Source: an uncultured Desulfobulbaceae bacterium
GTDB taxonomy: Bacteria > Desulfobacterota > Desulfobulbia > Desulfobulbales > BM004
Direction: 5' to 3'
DNA: 14,264 bases
NCBI GenBank assembly: GCA_947258675.1
Contig: CAMYJP010000025.1
Coordinates: 1 to 14,264 of the forward strand
A program made the translations under genes and the position numbers. The number at the start of each line of letters is the position of its first letter. Position 1 is the first letter of the stretch. Of the stretch, positions 7,689-14,264 are shown piece after piece. The notes below the pieces were generated by a model. That model did not search any database. It was not told where the DNA came from and was given only the letters and a program-made list of their open reading frames with translations.

Positions 7689-8831
7689 ATGAAACACGGT
7701 TCCGTTTCAATTATCATCTTCATCATAATTATTATCGCTATATCTGGTGGTGTTTTCTGGTTTACCAAGCCCAAACCTGTCAAAATTCTAATCAAACCGA
7801 TCGATCGAGGCCGGATTGAATCAACTGTTGCCAATACAAGAGCAGGTACTGTTAAAGCCTGCAGAAGGGCACTATTGGCACCGGCGGTTGGTGGCCTAAT
7901 ATTACAACTGCCGGTTCGGGAAGGGCAAAAAGTTAAATCCGGTGACCTCTTGCTTTCCTTGTGGAATAAAGACCTGCAAGCAGAGAAAGACTTGAGCAAA
8001 AGTGAAGCTGAGGCTGCAAAAGCACGCGCTGAGGCTGCTTGTTTGCAGGCTGATATATCTGACCGTCAGGCAAAACGGTTTATTGCGTTACAAAAAACAC
8101 AAGCTATAGCGGAAGAGCAGGTAGACCAGACTGTTACCACAGCCAAGGCGCATCGTGCCGATTGTGCGGCTGCAAAAGCATCAGCCCAGGTAAGTATAGC
8201 TCGCCAAGCGGTTCTCCAAGCTCAAATTGAACGGACAATTATAACGGCGCCCTTTGACGGCATAATTGCTGAAGTAAATGGAGAAGAAGGAGAATATGTA
8301 ACTCCGTCACCACCTGGTATTCTGACTCTGCCGGCAATAGACCTGGTTGACAGCAGCTGTTTTTATGTCACTGCTCCCATAGATGAAGTCGATGCTTCTG
8401 CCATCAAGCCGGACATGGAGGCCCGCATTACCCTTGATGCATTTTCAGACCGTCATTTTCCCGGGAAAGTGAAGCGGATAGCAGATTATGTGCTTGACAG
8501 GGAAAAGCAGTCAAGAACTGTTGATATTGAAGTAATATTTACTGAAACAGAAGACATGGCTGACCTTTTGCCAGGATACAGCGCAGATGCAGAAGTTATT
8601 CTCGACATCAAAGATGATGTAATTCGTGCACCCACCGAAGCTGTGGTTAACAAAGAAAAAGTTTTTATTTTCCTGTCGGAAGAAAAGATAATTAAGGAAA
8701 GAGCTATTGTCGCTGGTTTGTCAAACTGGGACTTCACTGAAATAATCAAAGGTGTCAGCGAAGGCGACCTCGTAGTTATATCTTTAGATCGCAAAGGAGT
8801 GGAAGATGGCGCCAAGGCAGAAGTAGAATAA
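7689..8831 (+). CDS. HlyD/MacA-family periplasmic adaptor (efflux membrane fusion protein)
   Basis: Links an inner-membrane ABC transporter to an outer-membrane channel. It has 380 residues with one N-terminal anchor (about 7-26, Ile-rich). A lipoyl-like half (55-92, VREGQKVKSGDLLLSLWNKD) leads into an Ala-rich alpha-helical hairpin (about 94-180). The second lipoyl half (181-215) carries ERTIITAPFDGIIAEVNGEEGEYV. Beta-barrel and membrane-proximal domains follow to the end (DLLPGYSADAEVIL, GVSEGDLVV). A GGGAG lies 6 bases before the ATG, and the stop is 1 base from the ATPase start. The family and neighbours support a MacAB-like tripartite exporter; the substrate cannot be read from sequence. 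No TolC homologue is nearby. Confidence 0.9.
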   Translation: MKHGSVSIIIFIIIIIAISGGVFWFTKPKPVKILIKPIDRGRIESTVANTRAGTVKACRRALLAPAVGGLILQLPVREGQKVKSGDLLLSLWNKDLQAEKDLSKSEAEAAKARAEAACLQADISDRQAKRFIALQKTQAIAEEQVDQTVTTAKAHRADCAAAKASAQVSIARQAVLQAQIERTIITAPFDGIIAEVNGEEGEYVTPSPPGILTLPAIDLVDSSCFYVTAPIDEVDASAIKPDMEARITLDAFSDRHFPGKVKRIADYVLDREKQSRTVDIEVIFTETEDMADLLPGYSADAEVILDIKDDVIRAPTEAVVNKEKVFIFLSEEKIIKERAIVAGLSNWDFTEIIKGVSEGDLVVISLDRKGVEDGAKAEVE

Positions 8832-8832
8832 A

Positions 8833-9519
8833 ATGATCAAATTAAAAAAAATTGAACGGACCTTTCCAGTTGGGGATGAAAAGGTCTATGCCTTACAGAA
8901 TGTATCTCTGAATATAAAGGCAGGGGAATATATATCCATAATGGGACCTTCCGGTTCTGGAAAGTCTACCCTTTTAAATACCATCGGGCTGCTGGATCGT
9001 CCTAACTCGGGCATTTATTTGTTGGAAGGCACCGAAGTGACACAGTTAAATGATGACCAGCAGGCCCAGATCCGCCGTGAGCGCATAGGATTTGTTTTCC
9101 AGTTTTTTCACTTAGTACCTCGTTTGAGTGCAGCAGAAAATATTGAATTACCCCTGACTTTATCAGGAATTAATCACACCGAAAGGCTTACGCGAGTGGA
9201 TGAAATGCTCAAAACATTGGGTATAGGAGATCGCGCCCTTCACCGCCCGGATCAGCTTTCTGGAGGACAAAGACAAAAAGTTGCCATCGCTCGCGCTGCT
9301 GTTAACAACCCCGCAGTTTTGCTGGCAGACGAACCTACAGGAAATCTTGACCGTGCTGCGGGTAATGATGTTATCGAAATTCTGGAAAAACTTAATTCCA
9401 ATGGTCTTACACTTATAATGGTGACCCACGATCCGGTACTGGGCAAAAGGGCCCGACGTAAGATCAGAATGGAAGACGGCCAGATCACCGGAGACACAAC
9501 CCATGATGAAAACGGTTGA
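8833..9519 (+). CDS. MacB/LolD-type ABC transporter ATP-binding protein
   Basis: A 228-residue stand-alone nucleotide-binding subunit that powers the two permeases downstream. It has every catalytic motif: Walker A GPSGSGKST (38-46), Q-loop FQFFHLVPRLSA with Gln90, signature LSGGQ (142-146), Walker B VLLADEPT with Asp166/Glu167, and H-loop His199 in VTHD. The segment LNTIGLLDRPNSGIYLLEG is typical of the LolD/MacB/FtsE group. MacB proper has its ATPase fused to the permease; here the ATPase is separate, as in LolCDE-like systems. The start is 1 base after the adaptor stop. Its last 17 bases overlap the first permease, which indicates translational coupling. Confidence 0.94.
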   Translation: MIKLKKIERTFPVGDEKVYALQNVSLNIKAGEYISIMGPSGSGKSTLLNTIGLLDRPNSGIYLLEGTEVTQLNDDQQAQIRRERIGFVFQFFHLVPRLSAAENIELPLTLSGINHTERLTRVDEMLKTLGIGDRALHRPDQLSGGQRQKVAIARAAVNNPAVLLADEPTGNLDRAAGNDVIEILEKLNSNGLTLIMVTHDPVLGKRARRKIRMEDGQITGDTTHDENG

Positions 9520-10711
9520 CATTTTCCGGTTCACTTCTGTTGCCCTGAAAGGATACAGGTTGCGCACGTCCCTGATGCTGCTGGCCATGGCTATCGGCGT
9601 AGCTGCAGTTATTGTGCTGACATCTCTTGGGGAGGCAGCCCGTCAATATGTTACCGGCCAATTTGCATCTCTGGGAACAAATCTTCTTATAGTGTTGCCA
9701 GGCCGTTCAGAAACGACCGGTGGCCCTCCACCGCTCGTTGGTGAAACCCCGCGCGACCTGACATTAGACGATGCGCAAGCACTCTTTCGCAGCCGAACCA
9801 TTCGCTATATTGCCCCGATCAATTTCGGCTCAGCTCCGGTATCTTATAAACAGTTGGAACGTGAAGTCTCCATCCTGGGTTCAACTGCCAGCCTGTTTCA
9901 CATCCGTCATCTGCAAATGCAACAGGGCCGTTTCCTGCCTGAGAATGATCCGACCAAGGCAACACCGGTCTGTGTGCTTGGATACAAACTCGCAAAGGAA
10001 CTTTTCACAAACCAACCTGCTGTGGGTCAATGGGTGAGAATCGGAGGTTACCGTTTCCGGGTAATCGGTGTCCTGTCTGAAGAAGGAGTATCTTTGGGAA
10101 TGGATATGGGGGATATTGCCATAGTACCTGTAGCTTCGGCCCAGGCTATGTTCAACACTTACTCTCTGTTCAGAATAATGGTAGAAGTTCGCGATCGTGA
10201 TCTTCTGCCGCGGACCAAAACGGCCATTCTTGATATTCTTCGTGAGCGGCATGACGGTGAGGAAGATATAACTGTAATCTCACAGGATGCAGTGCTTGCA
10301 ACCTTTGACCGTATCTTCATAACTTTAACTATAGCTGTAGCGGGAATTGCGGCAATCAGCCTTATAGTTGCAGGCATACTGATTATGAATGTAATGCTGG
10401 TGGCTGTTTCACAACGTACTGCAGAAATAGGCCTCCTCAAGGCAGTCGGCGCCCCACCCCGCCAAATATTAATTCTTTTTCTAGTCGAAACTTTTTTTCT
10501 ATCAGCCGCAGGGGTAACAGTTGGCATTATAATTGGATACGGCAGCAACTGGCTCCTGCAGCAAACCTATCCGGATCTTATCATAAAGGCACCGATCTGG
10601 GCTCTATCGGCTGCTTCTGGTGTTGCATTAGTAACCGGCCTGCTCTTTGGAGTAATGCCTGCCAGACGTGCAGCATCGCTTGATCCTATCATCGCTTTAT
10701 CAAGAAGATAG
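9503..10711 (+). CDS. MacB/FtsX-type ABC permease (first of two paralogues)
   Basis: A 402-residue inner-membrane permease with MacB topology: one N-terminal helix (about 22-42), a large periplasmic domain (about 45-268), then three helices (about 272-302, 322-348, 365-386). The periplasmic part carries GRFLPENDPTKATPVCVLGYKLAKELF and GGYRFRVIGVL, as in MacB_PCD domains. The cytoplasmic loop AEIGLLKAVGAPPRQIL is the FtsX-superfamily motif that couples to the ATPase. It ends PARRAASLDPIIALSRR. The start ATG at 9503 has GGAG 9 bases upstream inside the ATPase gene; a second ATG follows at once. No ATPase domain is fused. It is clearly related to the next gene and probably pairs with it. Confidence 0.92.
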   Translation: MMKTVDIFRFTSVALKGYRLRTSLMLLAMAIGVAAVIVLTSLGEAARQYVTGQFASLGTNLLIVLPGRSETTGGPPPLVGETPRDLTLDDAQALFRSRTIRYIAPINFGSAPVSYKQLEREVSILGSTASLFHIRHLQMQQGRFLPENDPTKATPVCVLGYKLAKELFTNQPAVGQWVRIGGYRFRVIGVLSEEGVSLGMDMGDIAIVPVASAQAMFNTYSLFRIMVEVRDRDLLPRTKTAILDILRERHDGEEDITVISQDAVLATFDRIFITLTIAVAGIAAISLIVAGILIMNVMLVAVSQRTAEIGLLKAVGAPPRQILILFLVETFFLSAAGVTVGIIIGYGSNWLLQQTYPDLIIKAPIWALSAASGVALVTGLLFGVMPARRAASLDPIIALSRR

Positions 10712-10713
10712 CT

Positions 10714-11913
10714 ATGCTAAAAAATGATTTTTTAAGACTCTCCATCAGCGCTATCATCAGTCATCGATTAAGAAGCTTTCTGACCGCGCTTGGTATCGCA
10801 ATTGGTATCACTGCTGTCATCCTGCTTACTTCTATAGGAGAGGGAGTACACCGTTATGTTCTGGCTGAGTTTACCCAATTCGGTACTAATTTGATCGGTA
10901 TCGTACCAGGCAAAACTTCCACCCTTGGCATGTCCGGTGCGGTAATCAGCAATGTTCGTCCCCTTTCTCTTGATGACTCTGAAGCACTGCAGCGATTACC
11001 CTATGTTCTTGCTTCTGTACCTGTAGTTCAAGGCAATGCTCCTGTTGAGTCCGGCACCCGGCAACGAAGGACAACAGTTTACGGAGTAGGCCCAAAAGCT
11101 CCGGAAGTGTGGCAATTTAAGGTTGCGGTAGGCCGATTTCTTCCTGAAGACGACCAGCAGGCGGCGCGTGCTTTTGCGGTCCTTGGCAGCAAACTGAAAA
11201 AAGAACTCTTTGCAGAGAGTAACGCTCTTGGTCAAACAGTCAGAGTAGGAGGATCTCGTTTCCGGGTTGTCGGTGTCATGGAATCAAAAGGTCAGATACT
11301 GGGTTTTGATCTTGATGATTCTATATACATACCTGCGGTTAAATCTTTGGAACTCTTTAACCGTGAAAGCCTCATGGAAGTTGATGTTCTATATTCTGCT
11401 GGGATTTCAGGCGATGAGATGGCTAAGAAAATCCGTCAACTGCTGATTGCGAGGCATGGCTCCGAGGATTTTACTATTACTACCCAAGAGCAGATGCTGG
11501 ATGTCCTCGGTTCCGTTTTGGATAAACTCACAAAGGCTGTTGGGGCATTGGGTGGTATTTCGCTACTTGTTGGTGGTGTAGGAATTTTTACAATTATGAC
11601 TATTGCCGTTAATGATCGCATTGCGGAAATTGGTCTATTACGGGCCATAGGGGCAACCAGGAGTCAAATTCTTGGTCTGTTTCTTGGAGAGGCTATTATC
11701 CTCTCAACCATTGGCGGCTCAGTTGGGCTTTTTCTTGGCTGGCTCTGTGGCTGGCTTTTGCAGATATTTATACCAGCATTACCGACCCATACATCCTGGT
11801 TTTATGCCATATCTGCTGAATTATTAGCTGCGGCTATCGGTCTTGCAGCCGGCGTGATTCCTGCCCGGCGCGCAGCAAATCTTGATCCCATTGAAGCTCT
11901 GAGAGCGGAATGA
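10714..11913 (+). CDS. MacB/FtsX-type ABC permease (second of two paralogues)
   Basis: 399 residues with the same architecture as the preceding permease. Its N-terminal helix is LRSFLTALGIAIGITAVILLTSIGEG (19-44), and its periplasmic domain has GRFLPEDDQQAARAFAVLGSKLKKELF and GGSRFRVVGVM. Three C-terminal helices (about 276-299, 316-350, 361-384) include the coupling motif AEIGLLRAIGATRSQIL (304-320). It ends in PARRAANLDPIEALRAE. It starts 2 bases after the previous stop. The tandem copies suggest duplication and a heterodimeric transporter instead of the MacB homodimer, though each could form its own homodimer. An inverted repeat follows its stop codon at once. Confidence 0.92.
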   Translation: MLKNDFLRLSISAIISHRLRSFLTALGIAIGITAVILLTSIGEGVHRYVLAEFTQFGTNLIGIVPGKTSTLGMSGAVISNVRPLSLDDSEALQRLPYVLASVPVVQGNAPVESGTRQRRTTVYGVGPKAPEVWQFKVAVGRFLPEDDQQAARAFAVLGSKLKKELFAESNALGQTVRVGGSRFRVVGVMESKGQILGFDLDDSIYIPAVKSLELFNRESLMEVDVLYSAGISGDEMAKKIRQLLIARHGSEDFTITTQEQMLDVLGSVLDKLTKAVGALGGISLLVGGVGIFTIMTIAVNDRIAEIGLLRAIGATRSQILGLFLGEAIILSTIGGSVGLFLGWLCGWLLQIFIPALPTHTSWFYAISAELLAAAIGLAAGVIPARRAANLDPIEALRAE

Positions 11914-11937
11914 TTTCTTATCAGTTCTGATAGGAAA
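11914..11937. promoter_or_regulatory. 24-base near-perfect palindrome between exporter and regulator
   Basis: The half-sites 11914-11924 and 11927-11937 are inverted copies at 10 of 11 positions (core TATCAG / CTGATA), with a TT centre. It begins right after the stop codon of the second permease and lies upstream of the regulator gene. No T tract follows on either strand, so it is better read as a protein-binding site or an mRNA hairpin (the mismatch is a G-U pair in RNA) than as a terminator. Autoregulation by the downstream regulator is possible but not shown. Confidence 0.45.
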
Positions 11938-12089
11938 GCAGCCGAAGTGTGCTGGTTAATTCAAATGGAGTCCTCAGATGTTTGTGGTTTATTGACAATC
12001 GAGAAATTATTTACTCAATTGAATCTGCATGCAACGAAAATATCCAAACACGAATCCAAACATCCCCGGACCTTAGCTGCAATTTATTT

Positions 12090-13781
12090 ATGAACTCAAT
12101 TCTCTTTATCTCTGACCAATCTCCCATCAAACCTGCCATAGCCGCAGCGTGTGTTAAAAATCTGCATTCTGATTCTGTCCAGCCTATAGTTGCGGCCAAT
12201 CTTCAAACATCTCACCTTGCTATTTACAAAGCAATATTTTCAGGTATGGGCCTACATTTAACGGAGAACATACTATCAGTTAATGATATTCTACCCTACA
12301 GCTACGATCTTATAGTATTTTTTGCCAACGAGCCTAAAAAGCTAATACCCGCTCTCCCAGGAAACCCTGCTGTCATCTATTGGAATCTGCCGGAGCCTGC
12401 AATTTCTGAAAACAACCGGCTAGACCCTGCAAAGTATTTGGCTCTGCGTGATCAAATAAATAAACTCGTAGAGGATTTAATCCAACAGGGATTTCTTACG
12501 GCTCTCATACAGGCAAGAAAAAACGCCGAATTGGTAATGGATAATCTCTATGAAGGAATCATTGCCCATGATCTTAATAGACGAATCTTCTTTTTTAATA
12601 AAGCTGCAGAGCAGATCACCGGATACCATCGACAGGAAATTTTAGGACGAGACTGCCATGAGGTCTTTCCAGGCAGGTTTTGTAAAAACGATTGTTCTTT
12701 TTGTGATCCCCAGGCAGAAACTCTATTGCCGGAGCACCCCTATCCACTTATTTTCAATACAAAATCCGGAGAAACAAGACAACTTGAAATGTCTATTGTT
12801 TCTATTAAAAATTTCCTCGGCAACCAGGTCGGAGTAGTTGGTTCCTTTCGAGATGTTACCCGAGAATTTGAACTTGCCGCCCGGTTGGGAGAAATCGAAC
12901 AGTTTGCCGGTATTATTGGCCGGGACCCTAAAATGCAGGAGTTATACCACACTATCCAAGATCTGGCCGATAGCAGTGCTTCAGTCCTGATCCAGGGCGA
13001 TTCCGGGACCGGCAAAGAACTTGTAGCCTCTGCCATTCACCACGAAGGAACCAGGGCTAGCCATCTCTTTGTGCCGGTCAATTGCGGCGCTCTCCCGGAA
13101 ACTCTTTTAGAGACAGAACTGTTTGGTCATGTTAAAGGCGCTTTCACAGGGGCAATACGAGACAAAAAAGGACGATTCGAACTGGCTGATAATGGTACAA
13201 TTTTTTTGGATGAAATTGGTGATATCACCCCTGCCATGCAGGTAAAACTCCTGCGGGTTCTCCAGGACGGCACCTTTCAGAGAGTAGGTAGCGAAAAAAC
13301 TATCACTGTGAATGTTCGCGTCATTTCCGCTACCCATAAAAATCTGGCAGAAGAAATCGCTGCTAAACGTTTTCGAGAAGATCTTTATTACAGATTATGT
13401 GTAGTGCCCCTACATCTGCCGACGCTCAGTGAAAGGCCAACCGACATTCCATTACTGTCAAACCACTTCTTAAAGCGAATCCTCGCTGAAGAAAACCGCT
13501 CCGAGGTCACAATCACACCTGAGACTATGGATCTCCTCATGACCTACGACTGGCCTGGCAATGTAAGGGAATTGCAGAACGTAATCCGTTACCTTCTGGT
13601 TCGTTGTCACGGCAAACTAGCCAGGCCAAAACACCTACCCCCAAATCTTGTGCAGATGCAGTCGAGAACTATGCGAATAGTGACTCACAAAAAGCAAAGG
13701 GGCAAACTGAACGCTGAATCTGTAACGCAAGCCATCAAGCAAATGGCAATCGTGCCAAGGCTGCCCGACTCCTTGGTGTAG
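12090..13781 (+). CDS. Sigma-54-dependent activator with degenerate LMW-phosphatase/ArsC-like domain, PAS and AAA+ domains; HTH lost by frameshift
   Basis: The frame is open from a GTG at 11949; residues below use that numbering. Residues 1-47 look like untranslated leader, and the similarity starts at Met48 (ATG 12090), so that start is preferred, although neither has a good ribosome-binding site. Residues 49-180 follow the low-molecular-weight phosphatase/arsenate-reductase pattern (NSILFIS..., SYDLIVFFAN, YWNLPEPA, LRDQINKLVEDLI). The CX5R loop reads Ser55...Lys61, and the acid-loop Asp position is Glu149. A PAS domain (about 192-305) contains Cys236, 245, 249 and 252. The AAA+ domain (about 320-550) has GDSGTGKE (350-357), GAFTGA (397-402), Walker B TIFLDEIGD (417-425) and WPGNVREL. 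The expected Fis-type HTH is missing: the frame ends in unrelated IVPRLPDSLV. It probably senses a small molecule or redox state; its targets are unknown. Confidence 0.85.
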   Translation: MNSILFISDQSPIKPAIAAACVKNLHSDSVQPIVAANLQTSHLAIYKAIFSGMGLHLTENILSVNDILPYSYDLIVFFANEPKKLIPALPGNPAVIYWNLPEPAISENNRLDPAKYLALRDQINKLVEDLIQQGFLTALIQARKNAELVMDNLYEGIIAHDLNRRIFFFNKAAEQITGYHRQEILGRDCHEVFPGRFCKNDCSFCDPQAETLLPEHPYPLIFNTKSGETRQLEMSIVSIKNFLGNQVGVVGSFRDVTREFELAARLGEIEQFAGIIGRDPKMQELYHTIQDLADSSASVLIQGDSGTGKELVASAIHHEGTRASHLFVPVNCGALPETLLETELFGHVKGAFTGAIRDKKGRFELADNGTIFLDEIGDITPAMQVKLLRVLQDGTFQRVGSEKTITVNVRVISATHKNLAEEIAAKRFREDLYYRLCVVPLHLPTLSERPTDIPLLSNHFLKRILAEENRSEVTITPETMDLLMTYDWPGNVRELQNVIRYLLVRCHGKLARPKHLPPNLVQMQSRTMRIVTHKKQRGKLNAESVTQAIKQMAIVPRLPDSLV

Positions 13782-13828
13782 GACGAGCTACACTGTATCG
13801 ATTCCTGGATAAGCAAGATATCAAATAG
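13742..13828 (+). pseudogene. Displaced Fis-type HTH (C-terminus of the sigma-54 activator in another frame)
   Basis: In the frame -1 relative to the regulator, 13742-13828 reads NGNRAKAARLLGVGRATLYR, then FLDKQDIK and a stop. This is a textbook Fis-family helix-turn-helix ending. The main frame runs in step with it up to SVTQAIKQ and then diverges. Family spacing (AL-x4-GNR) suggests about four bases are missing near 13740, for example one copy of a GCAA repeat. This is either a real inactivating indel or a sequencing/assembly error. If restored, the protein would end at 13828. Confidence 0.85.
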
Positions 13829-13876
13829 ATTTATCCACCCTATTCGAGCAATAAAAAGATCTAATATGAGCAAAGA

Positions 13877-13958
13877 ATGGGAATGTTAAAATGGAGAGTG
13901 AGGAATGGGGGGGGGGGGGAACAAAACCTCACTCTCCCATCACAAGAATCATTCCCAT
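13877..13958. repeat. Nested inverted repeat with a 13-G homopolymer in the loop
   Basis: Outer arms ATGGGAATG (13877-13885) and CATTCCCAT (13950-13958) are perfect inverted copies. Inner arms GGAGAGTGAGG (13893-13903) and CCTCACTCTCC (13927-13937) are also perfect. The loop between the inner arms carries 13 consecutive G (13907-13919). It lies about 50 bases after the end of the regulator and could act as its 3' hairpin, but no T tract follows. The G run is prone to length variation and to sequencing error. Confidence 0.65.
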
Positions 13959-13988
13959 GAACGTAGTATAAGTATGAATTCTAAACCA

Positions 13989-14046
13989 GCAAGCCCCTTT
14001 TTAGAATAATGATATATTCTAAAAAACTTACTTTCAGTTTGCTTGC
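13989..14046. repeat. AT-rich inverted repeat in the tail
   Basis: Perfect 11-base arms TTTTTAGAATA (13998-14008) and TATTCTAAAAA (14015-14025) are separated by 6 bases. They are enclosed by GCAAGC (13989-13994) and GCTTGC (14041-14046). The structure is symmetric and could be a hairpin or a binding site. It does not fit an intrinsic terminator because T runs lie inside the stem and not after it. Confidence 0.45.
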
Positions 14047-14264
14047 ATAGATAACCATCTAACACCTTTTAGTTCTTCCGCAATGAGTAAGAAATTACCA
14101 TAGTGGCAAGTTCAATGGCTTTGATAAATTCCTAGTATTGAATCCGTAAACCCCACACTCAAATTTCCTTATCTGAACCATTTTTTTCACAGAATAAAAA
14201 AACAAAATTGTTGCATTTTTCCGGGATAACAGTCCGGATTCCGGGAAAAAGAACAAATCTTTTT

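Larger units (their letters stand above)
13829..14264. other. Gene-free tail of the window
   Basis: 436 bases without a supported gene. They hold two inverted-repeat structures listed separately. A weaker pair near the end (14216-14225 with 14241-14250, 9 of 10 pairs, around a second TCCGGA palindrome) has no adjoining T tract. No promoter or RNA gene was recognised. Confidence 0.5.

Noticed and set aside
13689..13694. Programmed -1 frameshift at AAAAAG restoring the HTH
   Set aside because: Slipping here leads to a TGA at 13715-13717 in the new frame, before the HTH, so it could not produce the full regulator.
14216..14250. Terminator near the window end
   Set aside because: The inverted arms pair at 9 of 10 positions, but no T tract follows on either strand and no gene leads into it.

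Overview
The window looks like chromosomal DNA from a Gram-negative anaerobe, most likely a Desulfobacterota ('deltaproteobacterial') lineage. The grounds are inference from gene content. BamD implies an outer membrane. HemL implies the C5 route to tetrapyrroles. The membrane-sector ATP synthase genes sit in a short cluster with no F1 genes beside them. There is also a PAS/AAA+ sigma-54 activator of a kind common in that group. No rRNA, tRNA, CRISPR array, integrase or transposase was found.

Left part (1-3411, all minus strand): hemL is followed by atpZ-atpI-atpB-atpE, tightly packed and ending in a strong intrinsic terminator at 182-221. This supplies Fo subunits a and c plus the two small assembly/accessory membrane proteins. 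The other Fo subunits and all of F1 must be encoded elsewhere.

Middle part (3412-6145, plus strand): after a 396-base divergent intergenic region come thioredoxin, thioredoxin reductase and the outer-membrane assembly lipoprotein BamD. A 199-base element with 22-base terminal inverted repeats and nested hairpins (6269-6467) separates bamD from a convergent small gene of the DUF3135 type. That gene has a clean 16-base operator-like palindrome upstream.

Right part (6890-13828, plus strand): a gene-poor stretch of about 800 bases holds a strikingly structured, probably transcribed leader. It precedes a four-gene exporter operon: a HlyD/MacA-type periplasmic adaptor, a LolD/MacB-type ATPase and two tandem paralogous MacB/FtsX-type permeases. 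The genes are spaced 1 base, overlapping by 17 bases, and 2 bases. No TolC-like outer-membrane channel is present. Next comes a sigma-54-dependent activator. Its N-terminus reads as a low-molecular-weight phosphatase/ArsC-like domain that has lost its catalytic residues (CX5R has become SX5K), followed by a Cys-rich PAS domain and an intact AAA+ domain with GAFTGA. Its Fis-type DNA-binding helix-turn-helix is present in the DNA but displaced into another frame, so as written the protein cannot bind DNA.

Tail (13829-14264): no gene. It holds an 82-base nested inverted repeat with a 13-G homopolymer in its loop, and an AT-rich 11-base-arm inverted repeat.

The most noteworthy items are the pseudo-phosphatase regulator beside the split two-permease exporter, the structured leader upstream of that exporter, and the terminal-inverted-repeat element.
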